Below, piece by piece: positions 13,675-21,276 of a stretch of 36,543 nt of DNA. A program made the translations under genes and the position numbers. The stretch is taken from the IMG/VR virus record IMGVR_UViG_3300046713_000113, positions 1 to 36,543 of that record; one strand, given 5' to 3'. This DNA is from a virus. The notes under the pieces are model-generated. The model did not search any database. It saw nothing but the letters and a program-made list of their open reading frames with translations, and was not told the DNA's origin. Position 1 is the first letter of the stretch. Each line of letters begins with the position of its first letter.

Positions 13675-15250
13675 GGATGCCGGCCGTGATCGGGTCCTCG
13701 ACGGGCGCGTTGGGGTCCAACTCGTCGTTGTTTCCGAAGATCGGCTGCTGGGCGCCGGGGTGCCCGCCGACTGACATCGCCTCTTTGAGCAGGACGTCGA
13801 CACCGTCGAGGCGATCATCGTGGCGCTGCATCGGCAGTGTGGTCCACTCCTCAGCGAGCGTCGTCTCCTGGTCGCGGTCGTCGGGGGCGCTCGTCTTCGC
13901 ATGCCAGGCGTCCTCGGTGACGCGCGCCCAGCCGCCCTTGAAGTACGTCCCCAGCTGCCCCAGGCGCTCGACCTTCGTGCCCTCGCCCACGGAGTGGGGG
14001 TGCAGGAGGGGACGCAGCGAAGGGTCGCCGACCGCGAAGGCCCCGCCGGCGTACTTGTCGAGCGCCACTTTGGAGATGCCGATGCCGCCGACGTGCCCTT
14101 CTGCGCGCCGCGAGGCGACCATCGCGCTCAGCAGGTCGACCTGCTCGGTCGGCTCCATCCGCGCTGCGTAGGACTCGACGATGTCGATGTTGGCCCGGGT
14201 CAGGATGCCGACCGTGATCGTGAAGAAGGACGGGTCGGGGTCGACCTCGGCCCCTGGCGCCGGGTCGAGGGCGAAGAGGATCGTTCGCCCCAGCGCCGGG
14301 ATTTGGTCGAGCGAGATGCGCGTCACCCACGCCTCGCGGAGCATGGTGCCGCCCTTCTGCGATGCCCGCAGCAGATGGATGACGGGGAAGCGAAACGGCT
14401 TCTCCGATAGCTCGCCCAGGATGCGCTGCCGCGGCCACTTCTCGGGCAGGGCGACGATCGCCTCGGGGTCGCGCGGATCGTCGGGTGCGGTTTCGGGATC
14501 GCCCGGGACGTGCAGGCTCGGCCGCTTCAGGACCCGGTAGGTGGGCCTCGACGCCACCGTCGACAGCAGGTCGCGGGGGTGGTTGAAGTTGCCGGCGATC
14601 AACGCTTGGCCGTTGGCGACCAGGCGGGTCGTGACTTCGGTGTCCCAGCGTTCCAGGGCGTCGCGCTGTTTGGCGACCGACTTCGCCGACCCAGGCGTGA
14701 CGAGGTCGTCGCCGATGAAGTGGTTCAGGCGCGCCCCCTGGATGGTGGTTTTCACGCCCTTCGCCTGCCAGGTCGGGTCCTTCGACGGCGTCGGCCGGCG
14801 CACGATGATTTCCTCGTCGGTCCATTTGTCCTGCTCGGGGTCAGGCTCGACGAGCGGGCGCCCGTGGACGTCGATGAAGTCGCGGGCGAGGTCGGGGTTG
14901 TTCTCGATATGCCAGGCGATCACCGAGAGGTTGCGTTCGGCCAACTCCTGGAGTTCGGACATCAGGGCGCCGTGCAGATGGGCGAGCTTGCCCGCCTGGG
15001 CATAGCGGTAGGTCAGCCAGAGCGGGTAGACCTGGCTCACCGTGGTCGTCTTCAGGAACTCGGGCGGGGTCATGATGACGCCTCGGCGGACGCTCATGGC
15101 GAAGGCGAGCAGCTGGCGCGGGACCTCGGGCAGGGCGCCCGACCAGTTGTCGTCGTAGGGGCGGATGTACGTCTCGCCGAAGAAGACGGGGTTGGCGCAG
15201 CCGAGCGCTACCCGCTTTTCGCGCCGCTCCGTGGCGGTCGCACCGCTCAC
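13658..15250 (-). CDS. terL: Large terminase subunit
   Basis: A 530-aa protein from GTG 15250, which overlaps the previous stop (GTGA). The ATPase part carries RGVIMTPPEFLKTTTVSQVY, a deviant Walker A of the phage TerL kind, and NHFIGDDLVTPG as Walker B. The nuclease part has ILFALDPAPGAEVDPDPSFF and the late acidic RHDDRLDGVDVLLKEAMS, both typical of the RNase H-like TerL nuclease. It packages DNA into proheads through the portal. The small subunit lies about 2.8 kb upstream in the same direction. The 3' end carries the -35 box of the next promoter. Confidence 0.85.
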   Translation of the reverse strand: MSGATATERREKRVALGCANPVFFGETYIRPYDDNWSGALPEVPRQLLAFAMSVRRGVIMTPPEFLKTTTVSQVYPLWLTYRYAQAGKLAHLHGALMSELQELAERNLSVIAWHIENNPDLARDFIDVHGRPLVEPDPEQDKWTDEEIIVRRPTPSKDPTWQAKGVKTTIQGARLNHFIGDDLVTPGSAKSVAKQRDALERWDTEVTTRLVANGQALIAGNFNHPRDLLSTVASRPTYRVLKRPSLHVPGDPETAPDDPRDPEAIVALPEKWPRQRILGELSEKPFRFPVIHLLRASQKGGTMLREAWVTRISLDQIPALGRTILFALDPAPGAEVDPDPSFFTITVGILTRANIDIVESYAARMEPTEQVDLLSAMVASRRAEGHVGGIGISKVALDKYAGGAFAVGDPSLRPLLHPHSVGEGTKVERLGQLGTYFKGGWARVTEDAWHAKTSAPDDRDQETTLAEEWTTLPMQRHDDRLDGVDVLLKEAMSVGGHPGAQQPIFGNNDELDPNAPVEDPITAGILDTKW

Positions 15251-15633
15251 CGCGCCCCTGCCCGTTCGGAGGCGAGGATGACGGCGCGCAGCTGGGCGTC
15301 TCGCATCGCGGCCTCGTCCTCCAGGTAGATGCGCCAGAGCCGGTCCTGCCCGCCGGCGTCGGCCGAATCGTAGCGCTTGCCGACCCGCTGGACGCGACGG
15401 ACGCACTCCATGACTTCGCGGCGCGCGTCGGCCGGGACCAGGCGCCAGTGCCCGCGGCACATGAGGGCGCGCTCGGTCGTAGGGAAGTCGCAGCCGTGCG
15501 CTGGGCAGCGGTTGGCTTGCAGGTCGTCGATCAGCTGCTCGGTGCCGTAGACGTCGCCGGCGGGTGCGCGCGGCTCGCGCCCTTCACGCCGGTCGATGCG
15601 GCGTAGGGCGGCTTCCACGGCGGCACTGGGCAC
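15247..15633 (-). CDS. Putative zinc-binding phage protein, 128 aa
   Basis: Start GTG 15633 overlaps the preceding stop (TAGTG). Cys/His pattern NRCPAHGCDFP and ALMCRGHWRLVP could bind zinc (C-x4-C and C-x2-H), a layout I know from small phage proteins near terminase genes. The C-terminal half is helical (DQLR-like repeats, RLWRIYLEDEAAMRDAQLR). Function unknown. Coupled to terL by GTGA. Confidence 0.6.
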   Translation of the reverse strand: MPSAAVEAALRRIDRREGREPRAPAGDVYGTEQLIDDLQANRCPAHGCDFPTTERALMCRGHWRLVPADARREVMECVRRVQRVGKRYDSADAGGQDRLWRIYLEDEAAMRDAQLRAVILASERAGAR

Positions 15634-15899
15634 TAGCCCGCCAGGTCGTGCTGCTCGACGCACTCCAGCCAGGAGGCGTAGACCGGGAAGTGGGGAGCGA
15701 GGGCGGTGCAGAAGGCGACGAGGCCGTCAGGGGCGGCGGCTCGCGCGTCGCGGATCGCCTGCTGGGCTGGCTTCGGGGCCTGGCGCACTCGCTGTCGGAA
15801 GCCGCGGTGCGGGTAGGCGACAAACTCCAGGCGGCTGCGCTCGAAGTCCTCCGTGAACCAGAGGAAGTTCAGCAGACCGCGTCGGTCGAAGGCGTCCAT
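15633..15899 (-). CDS. Hypothetical protein, 88 aa
   Basis: ATG 15899 gives MDAFDRRGLLNFLWFTEDFE, then a basic middle (PHRGFRQRVRQAPKPAQQAI) and a hydrophobic end (LVAFCTALAPHFPVYASWLE). No SD is obvious. No domain recognised. Coupled to the next gene by TAGTG. Confidence 0.5.
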   Translation of the reverse strand: MDAFDRRGLLNFLWFTEDFERSRLEFVAYPHRGFRQRVRQAPKPAQQAIRDARAAAPDGLVAFCTALAPHFPVYASWLECVEQHDLAG

Positions 15900-15945
15900 C
15901 GGGGGGGCGAAGCGTGGGGGCGAGCCGAAGCCCGCCCCCTGCTCG

Positions 15946-16500
15946 CTAGGCGGCGGCTCCGTCGGTGCCGTCGGCGGTCGCGACCACAACCGGCTGGGTG
16001 TTGTCGTCGGCCTCGGCGTAGAGGTCCAGGCCCTCGACGCCCACGTCGGCGGTGTGCGCCTCACCCGCGGTGTCGCCCGCGTAGTGATAGAGCGTGGCAC
16101 CGTCGGGCGTGTCCAGCCCCGAGGGCACGAAGCCCTCCGGGGCCTCGCCGGCGAGCGTGTACAGCGGCTTCTCCGACGCCTCCGACGTGGTCGGCTCGGG
16201 CTGCCCGGCGCCTTCGGCGGGCGGCGTGGTGCCTTCGGTCGGCTGCTCGCCGCCTTCGGCTGCGGGCGCTTCGGCTCCGCCTTCGGCCGTGCCGCTGCCT
16301 TCGGGGGTCGCGGGCGGTGCGTCGGCCGGGATGGCTTCGACTTCGCCGACCTCGATGTTGGCAGGCGAGGACGCCGTCGGCGAGTTCACGACGATCTGGC
16401 TACCGGCCGGGATGTCGTAGGTGTACGGGATCGCGCCATCGGTCGAGTCGATGACGTCGACGGTGACCGTCTCGCCCGTGTTGCGGGTTCTGATTTGCAT
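15946..16500 (-). CDS. Acidic low-complexity protein, 184 aa
   Basis: ATG 16500 opens a beta-like N-terminal part (MQIRTRNTGETVTVDVID, IPYTYDIPAGSQIVVNSPT). A long Ala/Glu/Pro/Gly-rich disordered middle (about 70-120) follows, then a C-terminal segment (EKPLYTLAGEAPEGFVPSGL, DLYAEADDN). No family is recognised. It could be a virion-associated or scaffold-like protein, but this is not shown. It is first in the unit of the 16541-16569 promoter. Confidence 0.6.
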   Translation of the reverse strand: MQIRTRNTGETVTVDVIDSTDGAIPYTYDIPAGSQIVVNSPTASSPANIEVGEVEAIPADAPPATPEGSGTAEGGAEAPAAEGGEQPTEGTTPPAEGAGQPEPTTSEASEKPLYTLAGEAPEGFVPSGLDTPDGATLYHYAGDTAGEAHTADVGVEGLDLYAEADDNTQPVVVATADGTDGAAA

Positions 16501-16540
16501 ACGGATTTGCCTTTCACTGGGAGGATTCGTTGACCGACGC

Positions 16541-16569
16541 AGCCTACGCGGTGGCTTGCGCTTTGTCAA
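16541..16569 (-). promoter_or_regulatory. Promoter TTGACA-17-TAGGCT over operator
   Basis: -35 TTGACA (16569-16564), 17-nt spacer, -10 TAGGCT (16546-16541). Palindrome variant CTTGCGCTTTGTCAAC spans 16555-16570. It lies inside the 3' end of the HNH gene, whose tail VDKAQATA and stop TAG are encoded by the promoter. Here the downstream leader has lost its ATG. Confidence 0.8.
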
Positions 16570-17104
16570 CGCGGCGTTTGTCGGCGCGAGCGCGGTTCTC
16601 GGCCCGTGTCTTCGCTCGGTGGCAGGGGACGCAGCGGCAGCGCAGGTTGTCGAGCGTATGCGGGCCTCCGTCCTCCAGGGGCACTTCGTGATCGGCCTCC
16701 CAGGGCGTCGCGTCGGTGCCGTCCATCTCGTCGCGCCCCTCGCAGACGATCCCGCAGTCGACGCAGGCGACGAGGCCGTGCGCGGCGCGCTCCCGGACCC
16801 GCACGGCGTGGCGAGTGTCCCAGGTGGTCGAGTTGGTCCAGGCCGTCAGGCAGTTCGTGGTGCCGACTTCATGCTCGTCCCCGTAGTGGTAGCGCCGGCG
16901 GGCGCGCCGGTAGTCGGTCTGGTCGACCAGCACGATCGGCTCCCCGCACCACCGGCAGACCCCCTTCGGGGCGTCGGGGCAGGCTGGCTTGCCTGTATGC
17001 AGCGGTCCTCGCCTCGGCGTAGGGACCGGCGGGCCGGGCGCAGGGGGCGGCGGTGCATCGCGGGCGGCCATCCGGGCCAGTGCCGCGGCGACCTCTGCCC
17101 TCAT
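16544..17104 (-). CDS. HNH endonuclease, 186 aa
   Basis: Start ATG 17104 overlaps the preceding stop (ATGA). After a Pro-rich N-terminus come CRWCGEPIVLVDQTDYRRAR, a middle C-x2-C (ACVDCGIVC) and the HNH core EADHEVPLEDGGPHTLDNLR followed by CRCVPCHRAKT. D-H, H-x-N and the flanking Cys pairs are the standard HNH nuclease layout with structural zinc. HNH genes beside terminase genes often assist packaging cleavage; it could also be a selfish nuclease. Its C-terminus VDKAQATA is encoded by the promoter element. Confidence 0.8.
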   Translation of the reverse strand: MRAEVAAALARMAARDAPPPPAPGPPVPTPRRGPLHTGKPACPDAPKGVCRWCGEPIVLVDQTDYRRARRRYHYGDEHEVGTTNCLTAWTNSTTWDTRHAVRVRERAAHGLVACVDCGIVCEGRDEMDGTDATPWEADHEVPLEDGGPHTLDNLRCRCVPCHRAKTRAENRARADKRRVDKAQATA

Positions 17105-17409
17105 GCCCTCGTCAGATGATGCTCGAAGCCCTCGACCGCAGCGTCGATCAGGAGGTCGACGGCGTCGAGGGCCATGACGTCCTCCCAGACGGTCAGAGCG
17201 GGCACGTCGCGCCATACGGCCATGTATCCGACCATCCGTAGGTCGGCGTCCTCTGGGGCCTCTAGATCGGCCGCATACGTGACCGGCCCGATGTCGGCGC
17301 AGAGGACCCGGTAGTCGCGGATCAGGTCAGAGACGCGGCGCCGGGAGACGGCCTCGTCGAGCGCTGTCCTGCCTCCGAGCGCCAGCCGCAGCTTCTCCAT
17401 GACCCCCAC
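17101..17409 (-). CDS. Hypothetical protein, 102 aa
   Basis: Starts at GTG 17409 (MGVMEK) or ATG 17400. TAGCGT lies 8 nt before the GTG, as for leaderless starts here. Product is helical and acidic (TALDEAVSRRRVSDLIRDYR, VLCADIGPVTYAADLEAPED, AVDLLIDAAVEGFEHHL). No family recognised. It overlaps the HNH gene by ATGA. Confidence 0.55.
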   Translation of the reverse strand: MGVMEKLRLALGGRTALDEAVSRRRVSDLIRDYRVLCADIGPVTYAADLEAPEDADLRMVGYMAVWRDVPALTVWEDVMALDAVDLLIDAAVEGFEHHLTRA

Positions 17410-17503
17410 GGGCAGGGACGCTATCGGTGGGGTCGGTCGCCTCTTCGCGCACGATTCGGGCGTTGACGCCGACCCTGCGGTCCTCCCGCCGGCGGCGCTT
17501 CAC
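17327..17503 (-). CDS. Possible small basic ORF filling the gap 17410-17499
   Basis: GTG 17503 overlaps the preceding stop (GTGA) and opens a 58-codon frame with a basic start (KRRRREDRRVGVNARIVREE). Its second half overlaps the next gene, so only about 30 residues are unique. No SD or homologous motif is seen. The gap holds no other gene. Confidence 0.25.
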   Translation of the reverse strand: MKRRRREDRRVGVNARIVREEATDPTDSVPARGGHGEAAAGARRQDSARRGRLPAPRL

Positions 17504-17733
17504 AACTTCGCGATGTCGTATAGCGCCTCGACGACCTTGCTGATGTCACCACGCACGACGATGCTGATGGTCGGCTGCCGGCGGCGGAAGAGGCGGGCCA
17601 GGGCGCGGCGCCAGGCAGGGCGCGCATCGGTGGTCCAGGTGCGCTTCGGTGCCGGCGTCAGGGAAACCAGCGTCGTCGGCGCAGGGGGCCGAACAGGCGT
17701 TCGCTTCGCGCTCACGGCGCGCCCGTATCTCAT
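17500..17733 (-). CDS. Hypothetical basic protein, 77 aa
   Basis: ATG 17733 overlaps the preceding stop (ATGA). Very basic N-terminal two thirds (SAKRTPVRPPAPTTLVSL, then RPAWRRALARLFRRRQ), ending in a beta-alpha segment (TISIVVRGDISKVVEALYDI). No family recognised. Confidence 0.5.
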   Translation of the reverse strand: MRYGRAVSAKRTPVRPPAPTTLVSLTPAPKRTWTTDARPAWRRALARLFRRRQPTISIVVRGDISKVVEALYDIAKL

Positions 17734-18032
17734 ATCCCCCGCGTCTCCGCCTTCAGCTTCGCGACCTCGAACTCGCCGCGCATCGACTCCGGGTAGACCA
17801 TCAGGGCACCGTCGTCGACCAGGTAGCGGTTGTGGGTTTCGTCGAACAGGCAGCTGACGACGGTAATCATCCTCGGGTCGCGGCTGCGGATGCGGATCGC
17901 GCCGTCCTCGGCGGTGTCGAACTCCACGCCCAGCACTAGGCCCGTGCCGTGGGTGATCGCTTCGCGCACGGCGTGGCCGACGCTGTCGGCCGGGCCGACG
18001 TCCGGGACGTCGTCGACGCCGTCGAAGCTCAC
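17730..18032 (-). CDS. Hypothetical protein, 100 aa
   Basis: ATG 18032 overlaps the small terminase stop (ATGA). The product is beta-rich (GLVLGVEFDTAEDGAIRIRS, DPRMITVVSCLFDETHNRYL, VDDGALMVYPE) and ends in a short helix. No family recognised. Its place directly behind the small terminase suggests only co-expression. Confidence 0.55.
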   Translation of the reverse strand: MSFDGVDDVPDVGPADSVGHAVREAITHGTGLVLGVEFDTAEDGAIRIRSRDPRMITVVSCLFDETHNRYLVDDGALMVYPESMRGEFEVAKLKAETRGI

Positions 18033-18595
18033 GCCTCGGCCCCTGCCTCGACCTCGTCGGCCTCGATGGGCGGCAGGAAGTCGTCGGGGGTGAGGTCGGG
18101 CGGCAGGGCGGCGGCGAGGAACGTCTCGTCCGCCCTGGCGGCTAGCTCGGCGTCGATGCCTGCGGGCCGGCGGTTGATCGGGTCGATCTTGACCTCGACG
18201 CGCTTGCTGTAGACGTTCGGCTGGCGGCGGGCCAGGAACTCCAGGGAGAGGCGGCCATCTCGGTCCCTCGACTGGGCTGCCGAGCGCCTGACGTTCTGCT
18301 CATGCCAGACCAGGCCCCGGGCCTCCGCGCGTGTAGCGGCTTCCAAGAACTCGACGAAGACCCGCCTGTCCTCGGGGACCTCGTCGATGGGCAGGTCTTC
18401 CCACTCCGCCCCGTAGCGCAGCCAGTTAGAGAACGTGGAGGGGGAGATACCGCAGGCCCCGGCGGCGTTGGCGGGGTAGCTGCCCTGCTCCAGTAGGAGG
18501 CAGATGGCCTCGGTGATCGGCATCTGGCGCTCGGGGCCGATGCCTTCCATGACGGGGAGGGTGACCGTCTCGGTGATCTTGGAGGGGCGGGCCAC
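18029..18595 (-). CDS. terS: Small terminase subunit
   Basis: A 188-aa protein with an N-terminal helix-turn-helix (EAICLLLEQGSYPANAAGAC then GISPSTFSNWLRYGAE) and helical oligomerisation regions (FVEFLEAATRAEARGLVWHE). Then come RLSLEFLARRQPNVYSKR, a common block of small terminases that bind DNA and feed TerL, and an acidic C-terminal tail. GTG 18595 lies 6 nt behind TAGGAT, so it is probably leaderless. Confidence 0.75.
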   Translation of the reverse strand: MARPSKITETVTLPVMEGIGPERQMPITEAICLLLEQGSYPANAAGACGISPSTFSNWLRYGAEWEDLPIDEVPEDRRVFVEFLEAATRAEARGLVWHEQNVRRSAAQSRDRDGRLSLEFLARRQPNVYSKRVEVKIDPINRRPAGIDAELAARADETFLAAALPPDLTPDDFLPPIEADEVEAGAEA

Positions 18596-18601
18596 GTCGT
18601 G

Positions 18602-18607
18602 ATCCTA
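18602..18607 (-). promoter_or_regulatory. -10 box TAGGAT before the small terminase
   Basis: TAGGAT ends 6 nt before GTG 18595. No TTGACA is at the usual distance, so activation or a weak promoter is implied. The stop of the 97-aa gene (TAG, 18607-18605) forms the first half of the box. Confidence 0.35.
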
Positions 18608-18898
18608 GCGCCTCTTCGTGACGGTCAGGACATCGTCCACTTCGTAGATGAAGTGCCCCGGTATCGAGCTTCCGGCGTCGATGTCGACAATCTCCAGCAC
18701 CCAGAACTTCGCCTGCTCGTAAGGGCGGAACTGGCCCTGCCCTCCGAAGCGCTTGTGGCCGGGGATGTCGAGGACCAGCCAGCGCGGGTTGCGCTCGGGC
18801 GTGATCTGATGGACGCGGGTGCCTGGCGACAACTCGAAAGTCGTCGAGGCGATCACGCCCTTCTCGTCGACCTCGATGCGGTGGGTGCCGATCTTCAC
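18605..18898 (-). CDS. Hypothetical beta-rich protein, 97 aa
   Basis: GTG 18898 overlaps the methyltransferase stop (GTGA). Product: MKIGTHRIEVDEKGVIAST, then VHQITPERNPRWLVLDIPGH, FRPYEQAKFWVLEIVDIDAG and FIYEVDDVLTVTKRR. It looks like a small beta barrel. No family recognised. Confidence 0.55.
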   Translation of the reverse strand: MKIGTHRIEVDEKGVIASTTFELSPGTRVHQITPERNPRWLVLDIPGHKRFGGQGQFRPYEQAKFWVLEIVDIDAGSSIPGHFIYEVDDVLTVTKRR

Positions 18899-19887
18899 CG
18901 TGCGGCCTCGTAGGCAAGGATGCGGGCGCCGATCCACTCCGCGATCTGGGGCACTAGGGCGTTTCCGAGGGCGCTAAGTCGGTCCACCCGAGCGGGAACC
19001 CCATCAGCCACTCGACCCACATCGGGTTCAACGGCCCACCAGGCGCCGCTTCCCGGAGATTCCGCCCCCCCTGCCCGGCTCCGTCTATCGGGGTCGGGAA
19101 CGTCTCGCGTTCCTCCCTCGCCACCGCCGTCGCCAGGTCGTCGCCCCCGCTCCCCTCCCGGCCCGCTCGGGCGAAGTCCGGCCCGCTCGGGCTGGCCTTC
19201 GGGGTCGGCCACTCCCGCCGCGCTGCTTCGTTGACCGCCCTCCCTAGCTCGTTGCCGCTCGGCCCCGGGTTGCGTTTCTGCCCCGGCTTCGGCATGCCGT
19301 GCGGGGTCGGCCATAATCCCTGCCGCGCCATCATCCCCAGCGACGGGCGGATCGCCGCCCCCTCCGACCCCGAGCGCTGCCGGCCCCCCTCGTTCGCCGT
19401 CGGGGTAGGCAACAAGCCAAAAGCGATCGCGCCGGTGAGGGGCGCCAAGGGCTGAAGCCGGAATGCAGTCCCACTCCGCGTCATACCCGAGCGCGGCCAG
19501 ATCACGTAGGACTCGGTCGAGTCCCCGAGAAGTGATAGCTGAGACGTTCTCCACGACGACCCATCGGGGGCCAAGCTCGCCAATGATTCGGGCGTACTCT
19601 GCCCAAAGACCCGAACGGGCGCCGTCGATCCCGCCTCCCTTGCCTGCGAGCGAGATGTCCTGGCAGGGGAAGCCGCCGCAGATGAGGTCGACGGGGGCGA
19701 GGTTGTGGGAGCCGACGGTGCAGACGTCGTCGTATCGTCGGGCGTCGGGGAAGTGGCGGGCGAGGACGGCACGGCAGAACTCATTTTGCTCGACCTGCCA
19801 GATGGTGCGCATGCCGCAGCGCTCGAAGCCGAGGTCGAAGCCGCCGATCCCGGCGAAGAGGGAGCCGACGGTAAGGGCCTCATTCAT
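18895..19887 (-). CDS. DNA (cytosine-5) methyltransferase
   Basis: A 330-aa protein. Motif I SLFAGIGGFDLG (9-20) binds SAM; motif IV GGFPCQDIS has the catalytic Cys at 75; motif VI ENV is at 113-115; motif VIII-like PHRRDRFWLVAYP is near 150-162. A Gly/Arg-rich variable region is the target recognition part. Motif X-like RLSALGNALVPQIAEW ends the protein. It methylates cytosine at C5, probably protecting phage DNA from host restriction; no partner nuclease is seen. The same DNA also carries a long +1 frame (18954-19883). Confidence 0.9.
   Translation of the reverse strand: MNEALTVGSLFAGIGGFDLGFERCGMRTIWQVEQNEFCRAVLARHFPDARRYDDVCTVGSHNLAPVDLICGGFPCQDISLAGKGGGIDGARSGLWAEYARIIGELGPRWVVVENVSAITSRGLDRVLRDLAALGYDAEWDCIPASALGAPHRRDRFWLVAYPDGERGGPAALGVGGGGDPPVAGDDGAAGIMADPARHAEAGAETQPGAERQRAREGGQRSSAAGVADPEGQPERAGLRPSGPGGERGRRPGDGGGEGGTRDVPDPDRRSRAGGAESPGSGAWWAVEPDVGRVADGVPARVDRLSALGNALVPQIAEWIGARILAYEAAR
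18954..19883 (-). other. Overlapping +1-frame ORF inside the methyltransferase gene
   Basis: A 309-codon open frame. Its first ~100 residues are Ser/Ala/Pro-rich and look like a shadow. From about residue 100 it reads like a protein: SWRTSQLSLLGDSTESYVIW, PRSGMTRSGTAFRLQPLAPL, repeated L/W-P-T-P blocks, and LNPMWVEWLMGFPLGWTDL near the end. I know this pattern from the C-terminal parts of other phage and bacterial C5 methyltransferase entries. It could be an overprinted gene, a +1 frameshift product, or a chance echo of conserved DNA. No start signal of its own was found. Confidence 0.35.
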
Positions 19888-20167
19888 CCGGCATCTCGTC
19901 GGCCAGCCACGCCATGCCCTCGTCGATCGGCGGGCCTTCGTCCTCCGACGCGGCCGGGGTGCCGAGCATCTGCATCTGCTCGGGCGGTTGCTCGGGCGGG
20001 ATCGTGTTGGGGCCGAGGCTCGATTTGCGGCAGTCCTCGCAGTAGAAGAGGTCGGGCGCGATCAGAAGCTCGTCGCGCTCGCCGCCGCAATACGGGCAGA
20101 TGTCGTGACGGGTGCCGCGCTGGTCGAGCGGGCGGTCGGGGTAGCGGTCGACGGCGACGTGGCTCAC
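19880..20167 (-). CDS. Zinc-ribbon protein, 95 aa
   Basis: GTG 20167 (MSHVAVDRYPDRPLDQ). CPYCGGERDELLIAPDLFYC then EDC gives C-x2-C...C-x2-C, a zinc ribbon. The C-terminus is acidic and Met/Glu-rich. It precedes the methyltransferase by an ATGA overlap. It may be an adaptor for it, but that is only inference. Confidence 0.6.
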   Translation of the reverse strand: MSHVAVDRYPDRPLDQRGTRHDICPYCGGERDELLIAPDLFYCEDCRKSSLGPNTIPPEQPPEQMQMLGTPAASEDEGPPIDEGMAWLADEMPDE

Positions 20168-20171
20168 GACT

Positions 20172-20240
20172 TCACCCCAGCACCCACCATAGGAAGGCGA
20201 GCCAGCCAGCGACCGCGATCGCGACGAGGATCGTGGTCAT
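20172..20240 (-). CDS. 22-aa membrane peptide
   Basis: ATG 20240 overlaps the stop of the DUF5131 gene (ATGA) and the frame ends at 20172. The product is one hydrophobic helix (TTILVAIAVAGWLAFLWWVL). The coupling supports translation; function unknown. Too short for usual gene callers. Confidence 0.5.
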   Translation of the reverse strand: MTTILVAIAVAGWLAFLWWVLG

Positions 20241-21103
20241 AGCAGCGCCCCCTCGGGCACGTAGATCGGATTCGCGTCGAGGTCGGCGCGGTCCCAACTG
20301 ATAGGGAACTGATGGAAGGTGCGCCCGAGCGCGTCGACGCCCTGCCCGGGCCGGGCGGCGCTGACCTGCTTGAAGAAGAAAGCGGTCCCTGCTTCGGAGC
20401 AGGCGTGGCGCGCATCTTGCGCCCAGCCGAGGTTCATCTCTCGCCGGTCGGCGCCGCTCTCACCGCCCACGATCAGCCAGTCGATGCCGGTCAGGTCAAG
20501 CTCGGGCAGCTGCTCGCCGTCGGAGTAGCCGCGCCAGGACGGGACCGTCGTGCCCTCGCAGGGGTCCTCGGCGTCATAGAAGACCGGCCCGATCGCCGGC
20601 TCGTAGCTGATGAAACGCAGGAATGCAGGAATTCCTGCGAGAAGGCGCGCGCGGTCGGTGACGCGCCGGTCCTCGATCGACGTGCCCAGCCAGACGTTCG
20701 GGTAGCCGCGGCCCCAGTCGGCCGGCAGCATGGCCGCGATGTTCTCGGGGCGCTTCGTGAGCAGCTGGAAGTCGAGCCACGGGCAGGCGCGGATCAGCGC
20801 CCAGACGTCGTCGCGGGTTTCGTTGGGGACCGGCGCGTCCTCGAAGACGTCGGCGAGCGAGGCGCAGAACACCTTGCGCGGGGTCCGCTCCAGGGCGGCG
20901 ACGTGGTTCCAGGTCGGGACCTTCGCCCAGGTCGACTTGCCGGTGCGCGAGCGCTTGTCGACGGAGCCGAAGAGGTCGCGCCCCATGCGGTTCTGGATCA
21001 GCGTCTCGGCGTAGCAATGCTTGCAGCCCTGGCTGACCTTCGCGCAGCCCATCCAGGGGTTGAAGGTGTGATCCGTCCAGGCGATATTCGAGTTCTCGGC
21101 CAT
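20237..21103 (-). CDS. DUF5131 / Gp37-Gp68 family protein
   Basis: A 288-aa protein with the family hallmarks: WTDHTFNPWMGCAKVSQGCK followed by HCYAE (three Cys resembling a radical-SAM-type C-x6-C-x2-C); VFCASLADVFED; DFQLLTKRPENIAAMLP; NVWLGTSIEDRRVTDRARLL; FISYEPAIGPV; and WLIVGGESGADRREMN. The family is widespread in phages and is thought to be a divergent radical-SAM protein; its substrate is unknown. Beside a DNA methyltransferase it may act in DNA modification, which is inference. Confidence 0.8.
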   Translation of the reverse strand: MAENSNIAWTDHTFNPWMGCAKVSQGCKHCYAETLIQNRMGRDLFGSVDKRSRTGKSTWAKVPTWNHVAALERTPRKVFCASLADVFEDAPVPNETRDDVWALIRACPWLDFQLLTKRPENIAAMLPADWGRGYPNVWLGTSIEDRRVTDRARLLAGIPAFLRFISYEPAIGPVFYDAEDPCEGTTVPSWRGYSDGEQLPELDLTGIDWLIVGGESGADRREMNLGWAQDARHACSEAGTAFFFKQVSAARPGQGVDALGRTFHQFPISWDRADLDANPIYVPEGALL

Positions 21104-21276
21104 CAGCAGCCCATCCCGTTCTTCGCCGCCTCAGCCTCGGCGATCCCCTTGCTACAGGCGTCGCAGACCAGCTTGCCATCGCGGCGGCCGGTCGCGGCGT
21201 TGAAGCAGCCCGGCGTCTCGCAGGCGAGCGGCATTTCGACGTTGTCGTGCGCCGACTTCGGCCGCCCGCCCGCCAT
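21103..21276 (-). CDS. Small zinc-binding protein, 57 aa
   Basis: ATG 21276 overlaps the stop of the GroES-like gene (TGATG). Product begins MAGGRPKSAHDNVEMPLACE and has ACETPGCFNAATGRRDGKLV then CDAC, a C-x4-C / C-x2-C zinc-ribbon pattern. No specific function. Confidence 0.55.
   Translation of the reverse strand: MAGGRPKSAHDNVEMPLACETPGCFNAATGRRDGKLVCDACSKGIAEAEAAKNGMGC

Noticed and set aside
16511-16540. Fifth MNRSQ leader
   Set aside because: The equivalent position reads GTC AAC GAA and has no start codon, so only the promoter is called.
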